A DNA stretch of 64,000 nt from Paralithodes platypus (Eukaryota; Arthropoda; Malacostraca; Decapoda; Lithodidae), in the NCBI GenBank assembly GCA_032716605.1, contig CM064512.1:22259810-22323809 (forward strand), given 5' to 3'. The notes beneath the pieces were generated by a model, which saw nothing but the letters and a program-made list of their open reading frames with translations, had not been told where the DNA came from and did no database searches. A program made the translations under genes and the position numbers. This document shows, in pieces, positions 23,162-34,468 of the stretch; position 1 is the stretch's first letter, and every line of letters starts with the position of its first letter.

Positions 23162-24884
23162 CCAAACCAGTGTATTCCCAAGTCTCCGTTACACCCTATT
23201 CCTGTAATCGGGCCACCATTCAGAAATGTTATAATCAACATGGTTGGCCCTCTACCCCCTACTAGTGCAGGCAACAAGTACCTCCTCACAATCATGGATG
23301 TTGCCACTCGTTATCCAGATGCATACCCCATGCGAAATGGTACTGCTAAGACTGTTGTTCGTAACTTGCTATTGTACTGTTCTAGGTACAGGTACCCGCA
23401 GGAATTGCAGTCAGACCAAGGGTCCAATTTTACTTCTAACATTTTCAAACAGACCATGCAGCAGCACGGTATCAGTACAGTTGTCTCTTCAGCCTATCAC
23501 CCAGAGAGTCAAGGGGTGTTGGAGAGGTGGCACTCGACTCTGAAAAGCATGCTGCGTTGTTACTGTGTTGAAAATGGCAAGGATTGGGATCTTGGGTTGC
23601 CCTATGTTTTATTCGCTGCTCGGGAGGTACCTGGTGAAAGCCTGGGGTTCAGTCCCAATGAGTTAGTTTTTGGACATCAGGTCAGAGGCCCCCTCAACAT
23701 GGTTAGAGAAATCTGGGAGGGCACAGCAAAACCATGTTCCATGTTAACCCTTAATTAGCGGCGAGCAACATAAGTCGAGTTAAATAAAGCTGGACTATGT
23801 GGCGGCGCTCGACATAACTCGAGTGGCAATTTCAGCACGTAATGTGGCTGAGAGAGAGAGACAAGTGGTGGCAGGAGACTAGCGAGCGTATGACTGCTCC
23901 AGACCACCGCGGCGAACCTACTGACACAAATCTCAGCTCCCTCCTCCCTCTCTCACTCGCTACATACTCAATTATGTACTGAAAGTACCGAATTACCTGC
24001 TTTTTGCACTCGCGTTGCACGGTTATTGCAAGAAAACTATCCATCATACAAGGATCGTTATGGTGTCATTCGAAAGCTCTGTTTATGCCCTTTCAGGGAT
24101 AGGTACTTGTTTTACGTTCTGGGTCTTATTTAGGCATGAAAATGATCACGTAAACAGCCCTATTTTGGCTAAAAACACCCCGCTGTGCGGTACACATAAA
24201 TAAACCGCATAGGCCGCTCGTAAGGTGTTAAAGTATGTACTCGAGAGCAGAGAGAGAATGCTGAGAAGCCTAGAGTTGGTAGGTAGGAATTTGGTAGGGT
24301 CGCAAGCACTGATGAAGGACAGGTACGATGAGAAGACAAAACTCCGGGAGTTTAAGGTGGGGCAGAAGGTGTTGATTCTGTTACCTCTGCCAGGTCATCC
24401 GTTGTCTGCTAAGTACGCTGGTCCTTATAAGGTGGTAAAGAAGATCTCTGACCTAGACTATCTTGTGGCTACTCCAGATAGGCGTAAAAAGAATCAGCTG
24501 TGCCATGTGAATCTGGTGAAAGAGTTTGTGAGGCGCCCCCCTGAGCCTCTCGCTGTCCCAGTGTTGACCTGCAGCGGTCATGGAGGAGAAGGAGTGAGGC
24601 ACAGTGAAGCCCAGGTGGAAGATAACTGGGAGTGTCATGTCTCTGCTGACCAGTGGGTGGGGAACTCCAGACAGGTGGCTGACGATGCTCTAGTGCACCT
24701 GCCTGAGCAACAGCGTGTAGCCGTGCAGCGCCTGTTTGCTTCATACCCCACTGTGTTTGCAGAGCATCCAGGCCTCACAACTCGAGTGGTGCATGACGTG
24801 GACGTGGGAGATCACCCCCCCCCTTTAAATCAGTACCCTACAGAATTCCACCCATTAAACTCCCAGCTCTCAGAGCGGAGTTAG
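23162..24884 (+). pseudogene. Integrase core and C-terminus of gypsy element 1 (split by a MITE)
   Basis: The integrase core continues in the frame of the preceding entry past the single stop at 23159. The position of the first catalytic aspartate reads INMVGPL with Asn in place of Asp. The second Asp (LQSDQGSNF) and the Glu (YHPESQG..ER) are kept. The domain is cut at 23748-24227 by a MITE. The C-terminal domain resumes at 24232 (KYAGPYKVVKK, DYLVATPDRR) and is followed by the linker typical of the start of gypsy RT. The frame closes at 24884 by a frameshift just before RT. Confidence 0.88.
23748..24227. mobile_element. TTAA MITE, family B copy 1
   Basis: 480 bp between TTAA at 23744-23747 and 24228-24231, starting CCCTTAATTAGCGGCG and ending GCCGCTCGTAAGGTG. 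The integrase frame on both sides proves the insertion point. It is nearly the reverse complement of the copy at 42393-42872. Confidence 0.94.
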
Positions 24885-26110
24885 AGTATATGTTAGAACG
24901 GGGGTTGATTGAGAAGGGGGCAGTTAGGTGGACATCTCCTGTCACTCTGCAGCCCAAGCCTGACGGGAAGGTTCGCTTCTGCATTGACTTTCTGAGATTG
25001 AACGGGTTGACTCCCGCCAATGCTTATCCCCTTCCCCGTGTTGACGATAGTGTAGACAAGATTGGTAAGGCACAGTTTCTAACTAAGGTAGACCTAGTGA
25101 AAGGCTACTGGCAGGTGCCCTTGTCTGAGCGGGCGAAGGGGGTATGCGGGTTTGTGGTTGATGGGAACACCTACCGTTGCAATGTGATGCCGTATGGCCT
25201 TAAAAATGCCCCAGCAACCTTCCAGAGTCTTATGAATGAGTTAGTAGCTGACATCCCTAACTGCACTGTCTACCTAGATGACGTTATAATCTATGATGAC
25301 AACTTTGAGAGTCACTGTGAGCACATAGAAGCCTTGTTTCGGAAGCTCAGTGAGGCCAGCTTGGTGGTCAATCTGGGAAAGTGCGACTTTGTTCGGGCAA
25401 CTGTGCAGTATCTTGGGTTTGTGGTCGGGTTAGGCCAGGTGTGCCCCCCCCCCCCCCCAAAAAAAAAAAACAACAACAACAAGATACAGGCTATTAACCA
25501 GTTCCCCAGGCCGTCCACCAAGCGGCAGATCATGAGATTTTTGGGCATGATCGGTTACTATCGCTGTTTCATTCGGTGTTATTCTACTGTGTTAGCTCCT
25601 CTGACAGATTTACTAGCAAAAGACAAAAAGTTCAAGTGGGCACCTGAGTGTGAAAGGGCTTTTTCGCTGGTCAAGCACCTACTATGCATTTACCCAATCC
25701 TCAGGGCCCCAGATTTTGAAAGACCATTCCAGCTGGCAACAGATGCTAGTGGTGTAGGGGCTGGTGCCATCTTAATGCAAACAGACGAGGAAGGTTTGGA
25801 GCATCCAGTCAGTTTCTTTTCCAAGAAGTTTAATTCAGCTCAGAAAAACTACTCTGTGGTGGAGAAAGAACTGCTGGCAATAGTGTTGGCGCTCAGGCAC
25901 TTTGAAGTATATGTTCCTGCCTACGGGCCAGTCGTGGTGATTTTCACCGACCACCACCCTCTTAAATTTCTGAACCAATTCCACAACCGGAATATGAGGC
26001 TGACACGTTGGTCACTCATGTTGCAAGAATACAATCTAGACATTCGCCATATTGCCGGTTGTGAGAATGTGATCGCAGACTGTTTCTCGAGGGTGGAGGA
26101 TCCGGCGTAG
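24885..26110 (+). CDS. Reverse transcriptase and RNase H of gypsy element 1
   Basis: A 406-codon frame from 24890. The gypsy-type RT shows PDGKVRFCIDFLRLN, KVDLVKGYWQVPL, MPYGLKNAPATFQ and the catalytic YLDD (near residue 128). The connection carries FLGMIGYYRCFI. RNase H includes TDASGVGAGAI, the KELLAI helix and FTDHHPLKFL, ending at HIAGCENVIADCFSR. A homopolymer insertion (C-run, A-run, CAA repeat; 25443-25482) adds Pro/Lys/Asn codons after the RT fingers/palm without breaking the frame. The domain copies RNA to DNA and removes the RNA strand. It lies downstream of integrase, unlike usual gypsy order. The stop at 26108 is the natural end of pol. Confidence 0.93.
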
Positions 26111-26522
26111 ATCACCACAGGTGTTTGGGTTTGAGTGGAGAAAAACCAGGCTTGCCCCCTATAGAGCAGCCGTCAAAAACAACATTGAAATTAAATAAAA
26201 AAAATCACATAAAAACTCTTTCTTTTTGATAGTTAATTGTAAGTTGCCAATGTTATAGCTAAAGTCCTAAGTTGAACCTGTCTTTCACTTAGTAGGCTGG
26301 GCTCTGTGAAGCTCGCTCAGGGAGCATAGCAGGCTAAAATTATACTATTGTGTTTGGGAGGGGTTATAAGATTTTCTTTCTGGCAATATGTTGTTATATG
26401 TAAGAATTGAGCTTTGCATTTCATTTCTGGTGGAGTGGCTAGGTGTGACGGGTCTTGTCGGCATTATGCCTTGTCAGATATGGTGCTCGCCTCATGTTGA
26501 GCGTTCCATATCTTGGGCGGGG
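26111..26522 (+). other. 3' non-coding region of gypsy element 1
   Basis: Between the pol stop and the 3' LTR. The last bases before the LTR are G-rich (GGGCGGGG) and are the candidate polypurine primer, though interrupted by C. Confidence 0.6.
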
Positions 26523-28276
26523 TGTGACGTCTACCAGCGTGGGCAGAATCGCCTCTCGTTAGCCACTAGCGCTCGCCAGGGACATCGAAATGGGCTACAG
26601 TTATCCGAGAATGTTGTTCTTTCTTTCCTAGTAATCGCATTGTCACAGACAGTCCAGTGGTGGTCTTTGTTTTCGTCTGTGACAACGGGTTATATTTTAT
26701 ATCAATATTAGTGATGATAGTACCAGCGTGGGAATGAGAGAGACTTTCAGAGCGAGATGGTAGTGATTATCTGTAGGAGCGGGCGCTGTGTCACGTGACA
26801 CCTGCTGTCTTGTGACGTCTCGGCTCATGATTGGCCGACCATCGCGCCTTTGCAGGCTCCTGTGTAACTTGCCTCCTACATGAGGGTCCCCAGGAGCTGT
26901 CCTCGTCAGGACAGGCTTGGCGCGCGTGCTTCTAACATCCCCTTGCATACTCTCTCCTGATCACCCCATTTATTACTGTTTCTCTCTCTGACCTTCTTCT
27001 TTTCCATTACTTCTCGACTTTATTCAATTACTTATCCCCTTGAGTTCTGCATACGGTTTCCATAGCCGGCCCATTGTATTGCATGCGCCGTCCTCAGAGA
27101 TATTTACATGTACTTAGAATAGGTTTGAGGGTTCTTAGTTAGTATAGGTTAAGAACTTAGTGTGTCTCCATTATTGATTTAGTGTTTCTGCTCTTTTATT
27201 TAATTCTAGACTGGGATAAGGCAACTGTAGTCGTTGTCTCCGATGTGTGTACGGTTTGCTTATACCTACACGACTTCGACCGGTCCTGTGGTAGCCTGTG
27301 CTGTCTTTTCAGTTGCGTCCTTTGCGAGTGCAGTATTGTGTTGACTGAGGGTTTTGCCCTATACCAGTTCCACACTTTGCTGCCTCTTTGCTTGTCTTTA
27401 GAGGGTCGCCAGGATAGAACCAGATACTTGTGATCTGGATCTATCGAGAGAGCACCCTAGTCAATTAACGTAACTTACAGGATGCAGTCTTGAGGACATC
27501 GCTAGGCTACGAGCCTGTCTTGCTCAACCCCAGTTCCTTACCTAGAGTATTCCAGCTAGACATTATTGATCGAGTAGACACTTATTAGTATTTAATATAA
27601 GCTCTTTGATATGTACGCATTATTATTCACAGCATTTATTAGTCTAGGTTGTTGTTGAGTCGCACAACCATAGCAGACTGTTTCGTTGATGAGGAAGTAC
27701 TTCTTTTAGAGTCGAGCATTGCTACCGCTGCGCATTTATAGTATTCTCGTGTCAGTTAACATTATATGTCCTATCTTTTAGTGTATTCAATTTACACGTG
27801 TGGTGTCCTGCCTCCTGCCTTTATATTGTTCAAGATTAGATACGAGCATCTTATGAGCATCAGACTTTCTTCAGAAGTTTCCAGGTCTATGCTGTAGGAC
27901 TATACTTCACTTTCTTTCAGATAGGAGTGAAGAGTTTATTGTTGTTTAAAGTAACTGTATTGAAGCATCTTTTTATTGTATTAAATCTTGCAGTGATTTA
28001 ATTGATCTTTCCATAGATTCCTTTTTATGCATTTTAACGTAACTTGCATCTTGTTTGTTATCAGGCTATACCAGTGTGGGTTAGCCTGAAGTAGAGTACA
28101 TTTATGCCCAGTTAAGGATACCCTGCTATCGCAGATTAACTCTGGAGGGTATAAGTGTTTTGTTCGCCGGCATATAAGTTCGAGGGTTTGGATCTAGCGT
28201 ACCGTTGTTGCATAGTGCCCTATTACTAGTCCAATCTTTAAGTGCCCTTGTTTTATTCGTAGCCCCGGTCGTAACA
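26523..28276 (+). repeat. 3' LTR of gypsy element 1
   Basis: 1754 bp, from TGTGACG to GTAACA, uninterrupted. It supplies the empty-site allele (TTAA at 28238-28241) for the piggyBac insertion in the 5' LTR. Confidence 0.96.
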
Positions 28277-29007
28277 ACTCCCAGCGGACTATCCCTAATT
28301 CTTCAACAATACAAAAATCAATCTTTCATCTTCTCTCAATATTCTTGGTATCTCCTTTTCTTCTGCTCTCAGTTGGAAGGACCATATTACCAGTCTTGCT
28401 AAGGCAGCCTCCCAGAAGCTGGGTGTGCTCAACCGTCTTAGGGGGTTCTTTTCCCCTGCACAGCTTCTTGCTCTGTACAGGGGCATAGTGCGTCCTTGTA
28501 TTGAGTATTGTTCACATGTGTGAGGAGGTTCCTCTCACACCGCTCTCCTAGACAAAGTTGAAAGGAAGGCCTTTTGTATCATTAACTCCCGTCCACTCAC
28601 CAACTCTCTGCAATCTCTCTCTCTCCGCCGCAATGTTGCATCTCTCTCGCTATTCTATCGCTACTATAATAATCAGTGTTCCTCAGAGCTTTCCCAGTTT
28701 ATACCACCTCCTTTACGTAGGGCACGTGGTACCCGTCTTGCAACTCAATCCCACCCCTACTCTGTGCAACTCTCCAACCCAAGAGTGAAACGTTACTCTC
28801 AAACTTTCTTCTACTCAACAGCTGAGCTCTGGAACTCTCTCCCCGAATCAGTCTTTCCCTCTTCCTATGACTTGGATTGCTTCAAACTCTGTGTGTCCAG
28901 ACATTTTGGCTCGAACGTCCCTTGATTTTGGCCCTGTCACTCTTTCAACTATGGGGGAGGCACTCGCTATAGGCAGTTCTGCCTTTTGCCTCCCTCAATC
29001 ACATAGA

Positions 29008-29010
<3 letters not shown>
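28277..29010 (+). pseudogene. Jockey-like LINE (copy D), 3' part
   Basis: The RT C-terminal region resumes in one frame from just inside the duplication (NILGISFSSALSWK, LYRGIVRPCIEYCSHV) to a WNSLPESVFP motif and a natural stop near 28923. One TGA interrupts it near 28520. The 3' end (GGCAGTTCTGCCTTTTGCCTCC... CACATAGA) is followed by a T-run, not A. The same 3' end occurs at about 62755-62806. Confidence 0.88.
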
Positions 29011-29038
<28 letters not shown>

Positions 29039-29047
29039 CCTCATTAA

Positions 29048-29525
29048 CCCTTATTTAGCGGGCTAGGTGGTCTATTTGACCGTAGCGCCCAGCGGGGTGT
29101 TTTTACCCTAAATAGGGTTGTTTACGTGATCATTTTCATGCCTAAAAAAGACCCAGAGCGTAAAACAAGTATATTTCCCTGAAAGGGCATAAACAGAGCT
29201 TTCCATTGACACCCCAACCATCCTTGTACGACCACTGGTTCTCTTGCAACGATCGCGCAACACGAGTGCAAAAACCATGTAATTAGGTACTTTCCCTACA
29301 TAATTCCCTGTGTAGCGAGTGCGAGAGGGGGGAGGAGTGTGGGATTCATGTCAGTAGGTCCGGCGCGGTGGTCTGGAGCAGTCATACGCTTGCTACGCTC
29401 CTCCCACCACTCATCTCTCTCTCAGCAACATTACGTGGTGAAAATGGCACACGACATAAGTTGTGAACCGCCACTTAGTCCATATTTATTTCACACGACA
29501 TAAGTTGCACGCCGCCAATTAAGGG
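29048..29525. mobile_element. TTAA MITE, family B copy 2
   Basis: 478 bp between TTAA at 29044-29047 and 29526-29529, with terminal inverted repeat CCCTTATTTAGCGGGC versus CCCTTAATTGGCGGCG. The interior shares the CCTGAAAGGGCATAAACAGA block with the other B copies. Confidence 0.93.
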
Positions 29526-29529
29526 TTAA

Positions 29530-30166
29530 TACACAGCACAGTATAAGTATTCACATCCTGTAACATATTCTATTTTGTATTAAATTCACCACAACACCAA
29601 ACACCTCCAACGAAATTAATGAAAGCATATTATGTGATCCACCAGGCTTCGAACATAAAGCAATTGTTTAACATCAATTTATAATTACCTTATGATCTTG
29701 TCCAATCTTCCAAAACAATGATTAATCTTATCGTATACATTGAGAGGAAGCTTAAATATACAGACAAATCTGAAAGTCCCAAAGTCTTATTCACACAACG
29801 AAAATATCATCCTTTCAGCTGTAATTACGGGCCAGATCTCGTCTTCACATTTCTTCCTCATAGTCTTCCATATTTGCAGATCAAGTTTCCAGCCAATTAT
29901 TCTCTCTGGCAGCAAGAGGGCTGAAAGATAATGAACAAACAGGGACAAAATTGAGAGTTTTAATTAAGGCATTGACAGACTAAGATAAATTAATTTTCCA
30001 AAAGTGCAAAGAATAAAGGTGAGGTCTGTCTTATTGAATATTGAGCAACTTATTCCAATAACATTAACGAATTTAAAGTGATTGATACATGCCTGCGTAT
30101 GTTTTGGATAACCGTAGATGTTACTATTATACGGGAGGACCTGTTAGAATTAGACGGTTATAATTA
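29530..30166. other. AT-rich unassigned DNA
   Basis: Short frames at 29718-29931 show no family resemblance. Nothing else seen. Confidence 0.4.
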
Positions 30167-32760
30167 CAGTTGGTCCTCCGGTAACGCGAGTTTTAGAAAC
30201 GTGGATTTGGTGGCACGCGGTACACCCCAAATATCCAAAATGTTACTAACGCGGTCAATACTTACAATGACGCGGGGTCCAGCTGGGCAGTTTTCTCTCT
30301 CCTGGGCCGGGCGAGGCTGTTCCGTCTCCCTCACTGGTCCAGTGACGTCACTTGCGGCTCGTCCGGGTATGTTATTCCCTCCCCAGTTCCACCATTGTTC
30401 GCCTCACATACTGACCCCCCCCACCGCGTGTGTTGTAACACAGGCCGTAGTTCCCAAAGTGCCTTTTTTTCTGTGACCTAACCTCGCCGCCATGCCGCCC
30501 AAGAAGCGCCGTATCTTTACGTACGCACATAAATATGACATCGTGAAGGAGTTAGAGAAGGGGAAGAGACAAGCTGAGTTGGCAAGACGACATGAAGTTA
30601 ACGAGAGTACAATTCGCACAATTTGGAAGGACGGGGAGAAGATTGCCAACATTATGAAGGGAAACCCTGCAGAGGGTACTCAAGCGTCGATAAAAGTGGG
30701 AAATGTCATCCAAAAGAAGACAGAGAAGCTAATGGTGCGGTATTTGGCGAGGCAAAACAATGTGCCGACAGATGGACGGATGATCAGAGAAAAAGCCAAG
30801 AAATATTATGCAGCAGTGGCTCGAATGAACAATGTGCAGAACCCCAAACCCTTTAAGGCATCTGCTGGGTGGTTGATGTCCTTCAATAAACGAAACAAAA
30901 TTAAAAGTGTTCGGATAACAGGAGAGACAGCAAGCGCCGACAATGCTGCAGCCAACGAATACCCTGCTTTCTTACGTGAGGTTATTGTGGCCGATGGCTA
31001 CAACTTGGATCAGATTTTTAACTGCGATGAGTCGGGAGTCAACTGGAAGAAAATGCCTAAAAGGTCTTACATTTCTCGCAAGGAGAAGGCAGCAAGGGGC
31101 TACAAAATGGCCAAAGAATGTGTAACCATCTTGTTGACTTGCAATGCTTCGGGCACCTGCAAGATGAAGCCTCTAATCATCCATAAGGCAAAGCGGCTAA
31201 GGCCTTATCGCAATATGGACATGGCCAAGTTGAATGTGCATTGGATGAGCAACAAGAAGGCCTGGATGTCGTCAGCGTTGAGCCTCGAATTGTTCGATAA
31301 TCATTCTGTGAAGGACTTGGAAACATTTTGTGCCCGCCAAAACATTGCTTTTAAAGCACTGTTATTGCTTGACAACACACCCGGACATTCCCGATTGTTG
31401 GTTGATCGGCACCCTAACGTAAAAGTGATGTTCATGCCCCCGAATACTACGTCACTCCTACAGCCCCTGGACCAGGAGGTGATAGCGTGCTTTAAGGGTG
31501 CGTATGCCACTAAGACTTTCCTGAGGCTCGACACTGCCACTGACACCCAAGAAGAACTGCTATAGATGTCAGACGATGAATCAGTCCCTGACTCTCTCCC
31601 ACCACTCGAAGAACTGTCTGCCCCAGGCTCTCCCCCACCACTGAATGAGCAGGCACCAAACGCGCCTCCACCACAACAACAACAACGACCACAACACCAA
31701 CAGGAACCCGCCGACGGAGCAGCTATGACAGTGCATGCCTTTTGGAAAAGGTTTCATATTAAGAATGCAGTGGATACGATGGTGGAAGCGTGGGCTGATG
31801 TGACAAGAGCTACAATCCACCATGCCTGGAGGAATGTTCTAGAGGGGTTACCTGGGCACAAGCTGGATTTACCTGATCAGCCAGTCAGGCTTGAGGCAGT
31901 AGTGGAGAGAGCAGTCGAGGTTGCCAGACGTGTGCCTGGCATGGGTGAAGTGGGGCCAGAAGATATTCAAGGTTTGATTCAGCCACCACAGGAGCCTGAT
32001 GCCGAGGACCTAATGCAGGATTTGGAAGAGGAAGAGCAGGCAGAGGAAGAACATCGAGAAGAAGACGAATCCCAGGAAGAACCAAACACTCCTGGTCTAC
32101 GGGAATTTGTAGAATTGTCACAACGCCTCATCCATCACATGAACAACTTTGATCTCAAACATGATCGTTCAGCACAGATAATAGCAAGCTCCACTCCTTC
32201 CATCCAGCCGTACTTCGACATGTTTCACGACAGGATAAATGCACGCCAGCAGACACGAATAACAGATTTCTTTCGACAACGAGCACAGCAACAGGAACAA
32301 GTGGCGTCGAGTGACTTAGACTCCGACCCTCAGCCACCAGATGATTTACTGTCGGGTGTATCAGATGCCGACTACAGTGGCATCGAGGACTCTGATGCTG
32401 AAGCTGGGGAGGGACCACGCCTTATCAACGAATGGCTGGCGGCGAGAGCTACCAGACCATCAACTTCATCGCAGTGACGGCGATGGATCCGGGGGGGAGG
32501 GGACGGGGGGGATGCAACACTTCATTTATTCAGAGGTAAGAGTTGCAATGGGCAAATCAACCCAATGAACATGTAAAATAACCTTTATAATTGAATTTAT
32601 TATTATAACATAGGCTTCTATGGAGAAAAAGTGGACTTTGTGGAAATCCCCAGAACACCAAGGTACCTTCAACATGTAAACATATGTGTTCGGTAACACG
32701 GATTTTGCTAACACGGGCGGTAACCAGAACACATTGGCCGCATTATTGGAGGACCAACTG
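30167..32760 (+). mobile_element. Tigger/pogo-type DNA transposon
   Basis: Terminal repeats CAGTTGGTCCTCCGGTAA and the inverted TTGGAGGACCAACTG lie next to TA dinucleotides at 30165-30166 and 32761-32762. A second pair of related motifs (TAACGCG, TAACACGG) lies inside each end. The size, about 2.6 kb, and the transposase fit an autonomous Tigger. Confidence 0.93.
30492..32477 (+). pseudogene. Tigger transposase, one in-frame UAG
   Basis: The first frame, 357 codons, opens with a CENP-B-type helix-turn-helix (PKKRRIFTYAHKYDIVKELE) and a second DNA-binding module (ending WLMSFNKRNKI). The DDE domain has Asp in FNCDESGVNWK and LLLDNTPGHS and the MFMPPNTTSLLQPLDQ motif. A UAG at 31563 precedes a 303-codon frame in the same phase. 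That frame begins acidic and Pro/Gln-rich, has AFWKRFHIKNAVDTMVEAW (typical of this family's C-terminal part), and ends with Glu-rich and Ser-rich segments. A single nonsense change, or readthrough, separates the halves. The role is cut-and-paste transposition at TA. Confidence 0.92.
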
Positions 32761-32859
32761 TATATCATAAATACCGGTTTGCTCTTTAGAGTTTCTTTTT
32801 AAACTGAGTAAAATCGTCTAATACCCAGCATAAAATAGAAACTAAACATGGTTGTTTAA

Positions 32860-33295
32860 CCCGTACTGCCCCAGCGACGCGTCTGACGCGTCGGCGATGT
32901 GTGTAACGCACAGCCCCAGAGACGCGCCGGGCGCGTCACCCTAATTGTGCCGACCGTAACCTCAGGTGTAGCCACTCAAGAGGGCTCAGATTTGTATGGG
33001 AACTGTGTACGTATCCCACGCAACCGTGCCGATGGATGAAAACTCTCAAAGTCCACGTGCGTGCGCGTGAGCGCACAATACCTGTTTTTTTGGGATAATT
33101 GCCTTCAATTTTTTACTCTTGTAAAATACGTTTTCGGGGGCTCTGTAGGACCATTTTTTAAGCTTTTTGAGCGGTTTTTGTGGTTTTTCCTTCATTCCTA
33201 ACCCATTCGCTATTGTTTCTGGAATAAAACAATTTTTTGAAAACCGGCCGGGTTCTGGTGAACAAACATTACAAAACTAGCCGGGGCTGGACGGG
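32860..33295. mobile_element. TTAA MITE, family A copy 1
   Basis: 436 bp between TTAA at 32856-32859 and 33296-33299. The ends are CCCGTACTGCCCC and CCCGTCCAGCCCC. Near one end are palindromic arms built on GACGCGTC. Other copies are at 34132-38108 (interrupted) and 41386-41823. Confidence 0.95.
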
Positions 33296-33415
33296 TTAAA
33301 GGATAAATGTTGATACATCCCATAATATTCCTATCATCAAAGCTTTCAGTACGACGAAGCGCTTTTAACTATAAACCAACCAATGTTACTTTATTTTGTT
33401 TGAATTTCTAGAAAC

Positions 33416-34127
33416 CTATCTATCTATCTATTGCCTGATGCCATGATCCCCGAAGGGGTGGCCACAAACGAACCGCCCCCATGCACCTCTGTCCCCAGTC
33501 AGACGATGACCATCCTCCCAACCAGCACCGCCTTCATTCATATACTTCCTCACACCATCCTTCCACCTCTCCTTCGGTCTACCTCTCCCTCTCTGTCCCT
33601 CCATCTCGCTCTCGTACACCCTCCTAGTCATACCCTCGCTTCCCATACGTTCCATATGGCCGAACCATCTCAAGTTGTTCCTTTTCACACTTTCCAGCAC
33701 ATCTACCTCCACACCACACCTCCTTCTTACTTCCTCATTTGTCTGTCTATCCCTCCATGTAACTCCGCACACACTTCTCAAGTAACTCATTTCCGCCGCT
33801 CTCACTCTTGGTCTGAGTCTCTCCACGAACGTCCATGCTTCGCTTCCGTAAGTTAGTGTCGGGATTACCACACTGTCATGCAAGGACTTCTTCACTTCCA
33901 TACTGACCACTCTATTTCTTGTTACTGCTTTCAACGTTCCTACAACCCTCTGCCCCTGTTGCACCTTCTCTTGCACTTCTTCATCCACAGTCCCATCTTT
34001 GCTCAACACACTGCCCAGATACTTAAAAGAGCTGACGATCTCCATAGTCTGACCATTCAACTTCACCTCACACTCTGTGACTTCACCCATTTCGAAGACC
34101 ATAACCTTGCTTTCCCCGCATTTACCT
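33416..34127 (-). pseudogene. RTE-like LINE, C-terminal part and tail
   Basis: The minus-strand frame 34102-33428 extends upstream to 34127 as the segment following RT (KSKVMVFE, then YLGSVLSKDG). It continues with TYGSEAW, SYLRSVCGV, RWFGHMERM and RGRPKERWKDG and ends HPFGDHGIRQ. The stop codon TAG is the first unit of the (TAGA)n tail at 33416-33432, so there is no 3' untranslated region. The endonuclease and RT parts are at 43542-44040 and 38113-39710. Confidence 0.88.
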
Positions 34128-34468
34128 TTAACCCGTGGAGCCCCGGCTAGTTTTGTAATGTTTGTTCACCAGAACCCGGCCGGTTTTCAAAAAATGGTTT
34201 TATTCCAGAAACAATAGCGAATGGGTTAGGAATGAAGGAAAAACCACGAAAAACCGCTCAAAAAGCTTAACCCTTATTTAGCGGGGTCGGACTTAAGTCC
34301 GATACGAGAAAATTGGACTAAATGGCGGGGTCGGACTTAAGTCCGTGGGCGTATTCCCGCCCTAATTTAGGTGGAAAGCGAAACTTGGTGGTCAGGCGGT
34401 GTACTACAAGGGCCCACCCACACATCCCCACTGCGTGACCGTGACTAAGTGACCCTCAAGCAGCCATA

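Larger units (their letters stand above)
12195..28276 (+). mobile_element. Ty3/gypsy LTR retrotransposon 1, Gmr1-like order, with nested insertions
   Basis: LTRs of about 1.75 kb bound gag, protease, integrase, reverse transcriptase and RNase H in that order. A 4-bp target duplication ACTC lies at 12191-12194 and 28277-28280. Three later elements are nested: piggyBac in the 5' LTR, a solo LTR in gag, and a MITE in integrase. The host sequence is the jockey-like LINE, whose RT resumes right after the 3' LTR. Frame breaks show that it is not autonomous now. Confidence 0.93.

Noticed and set aside
18096..26110. Integrase-before-RT order as an artefact of local rearrangement
   Set aside because: The second gypsy element at 46924-53554, with a different LTR and sequence, has the same order.
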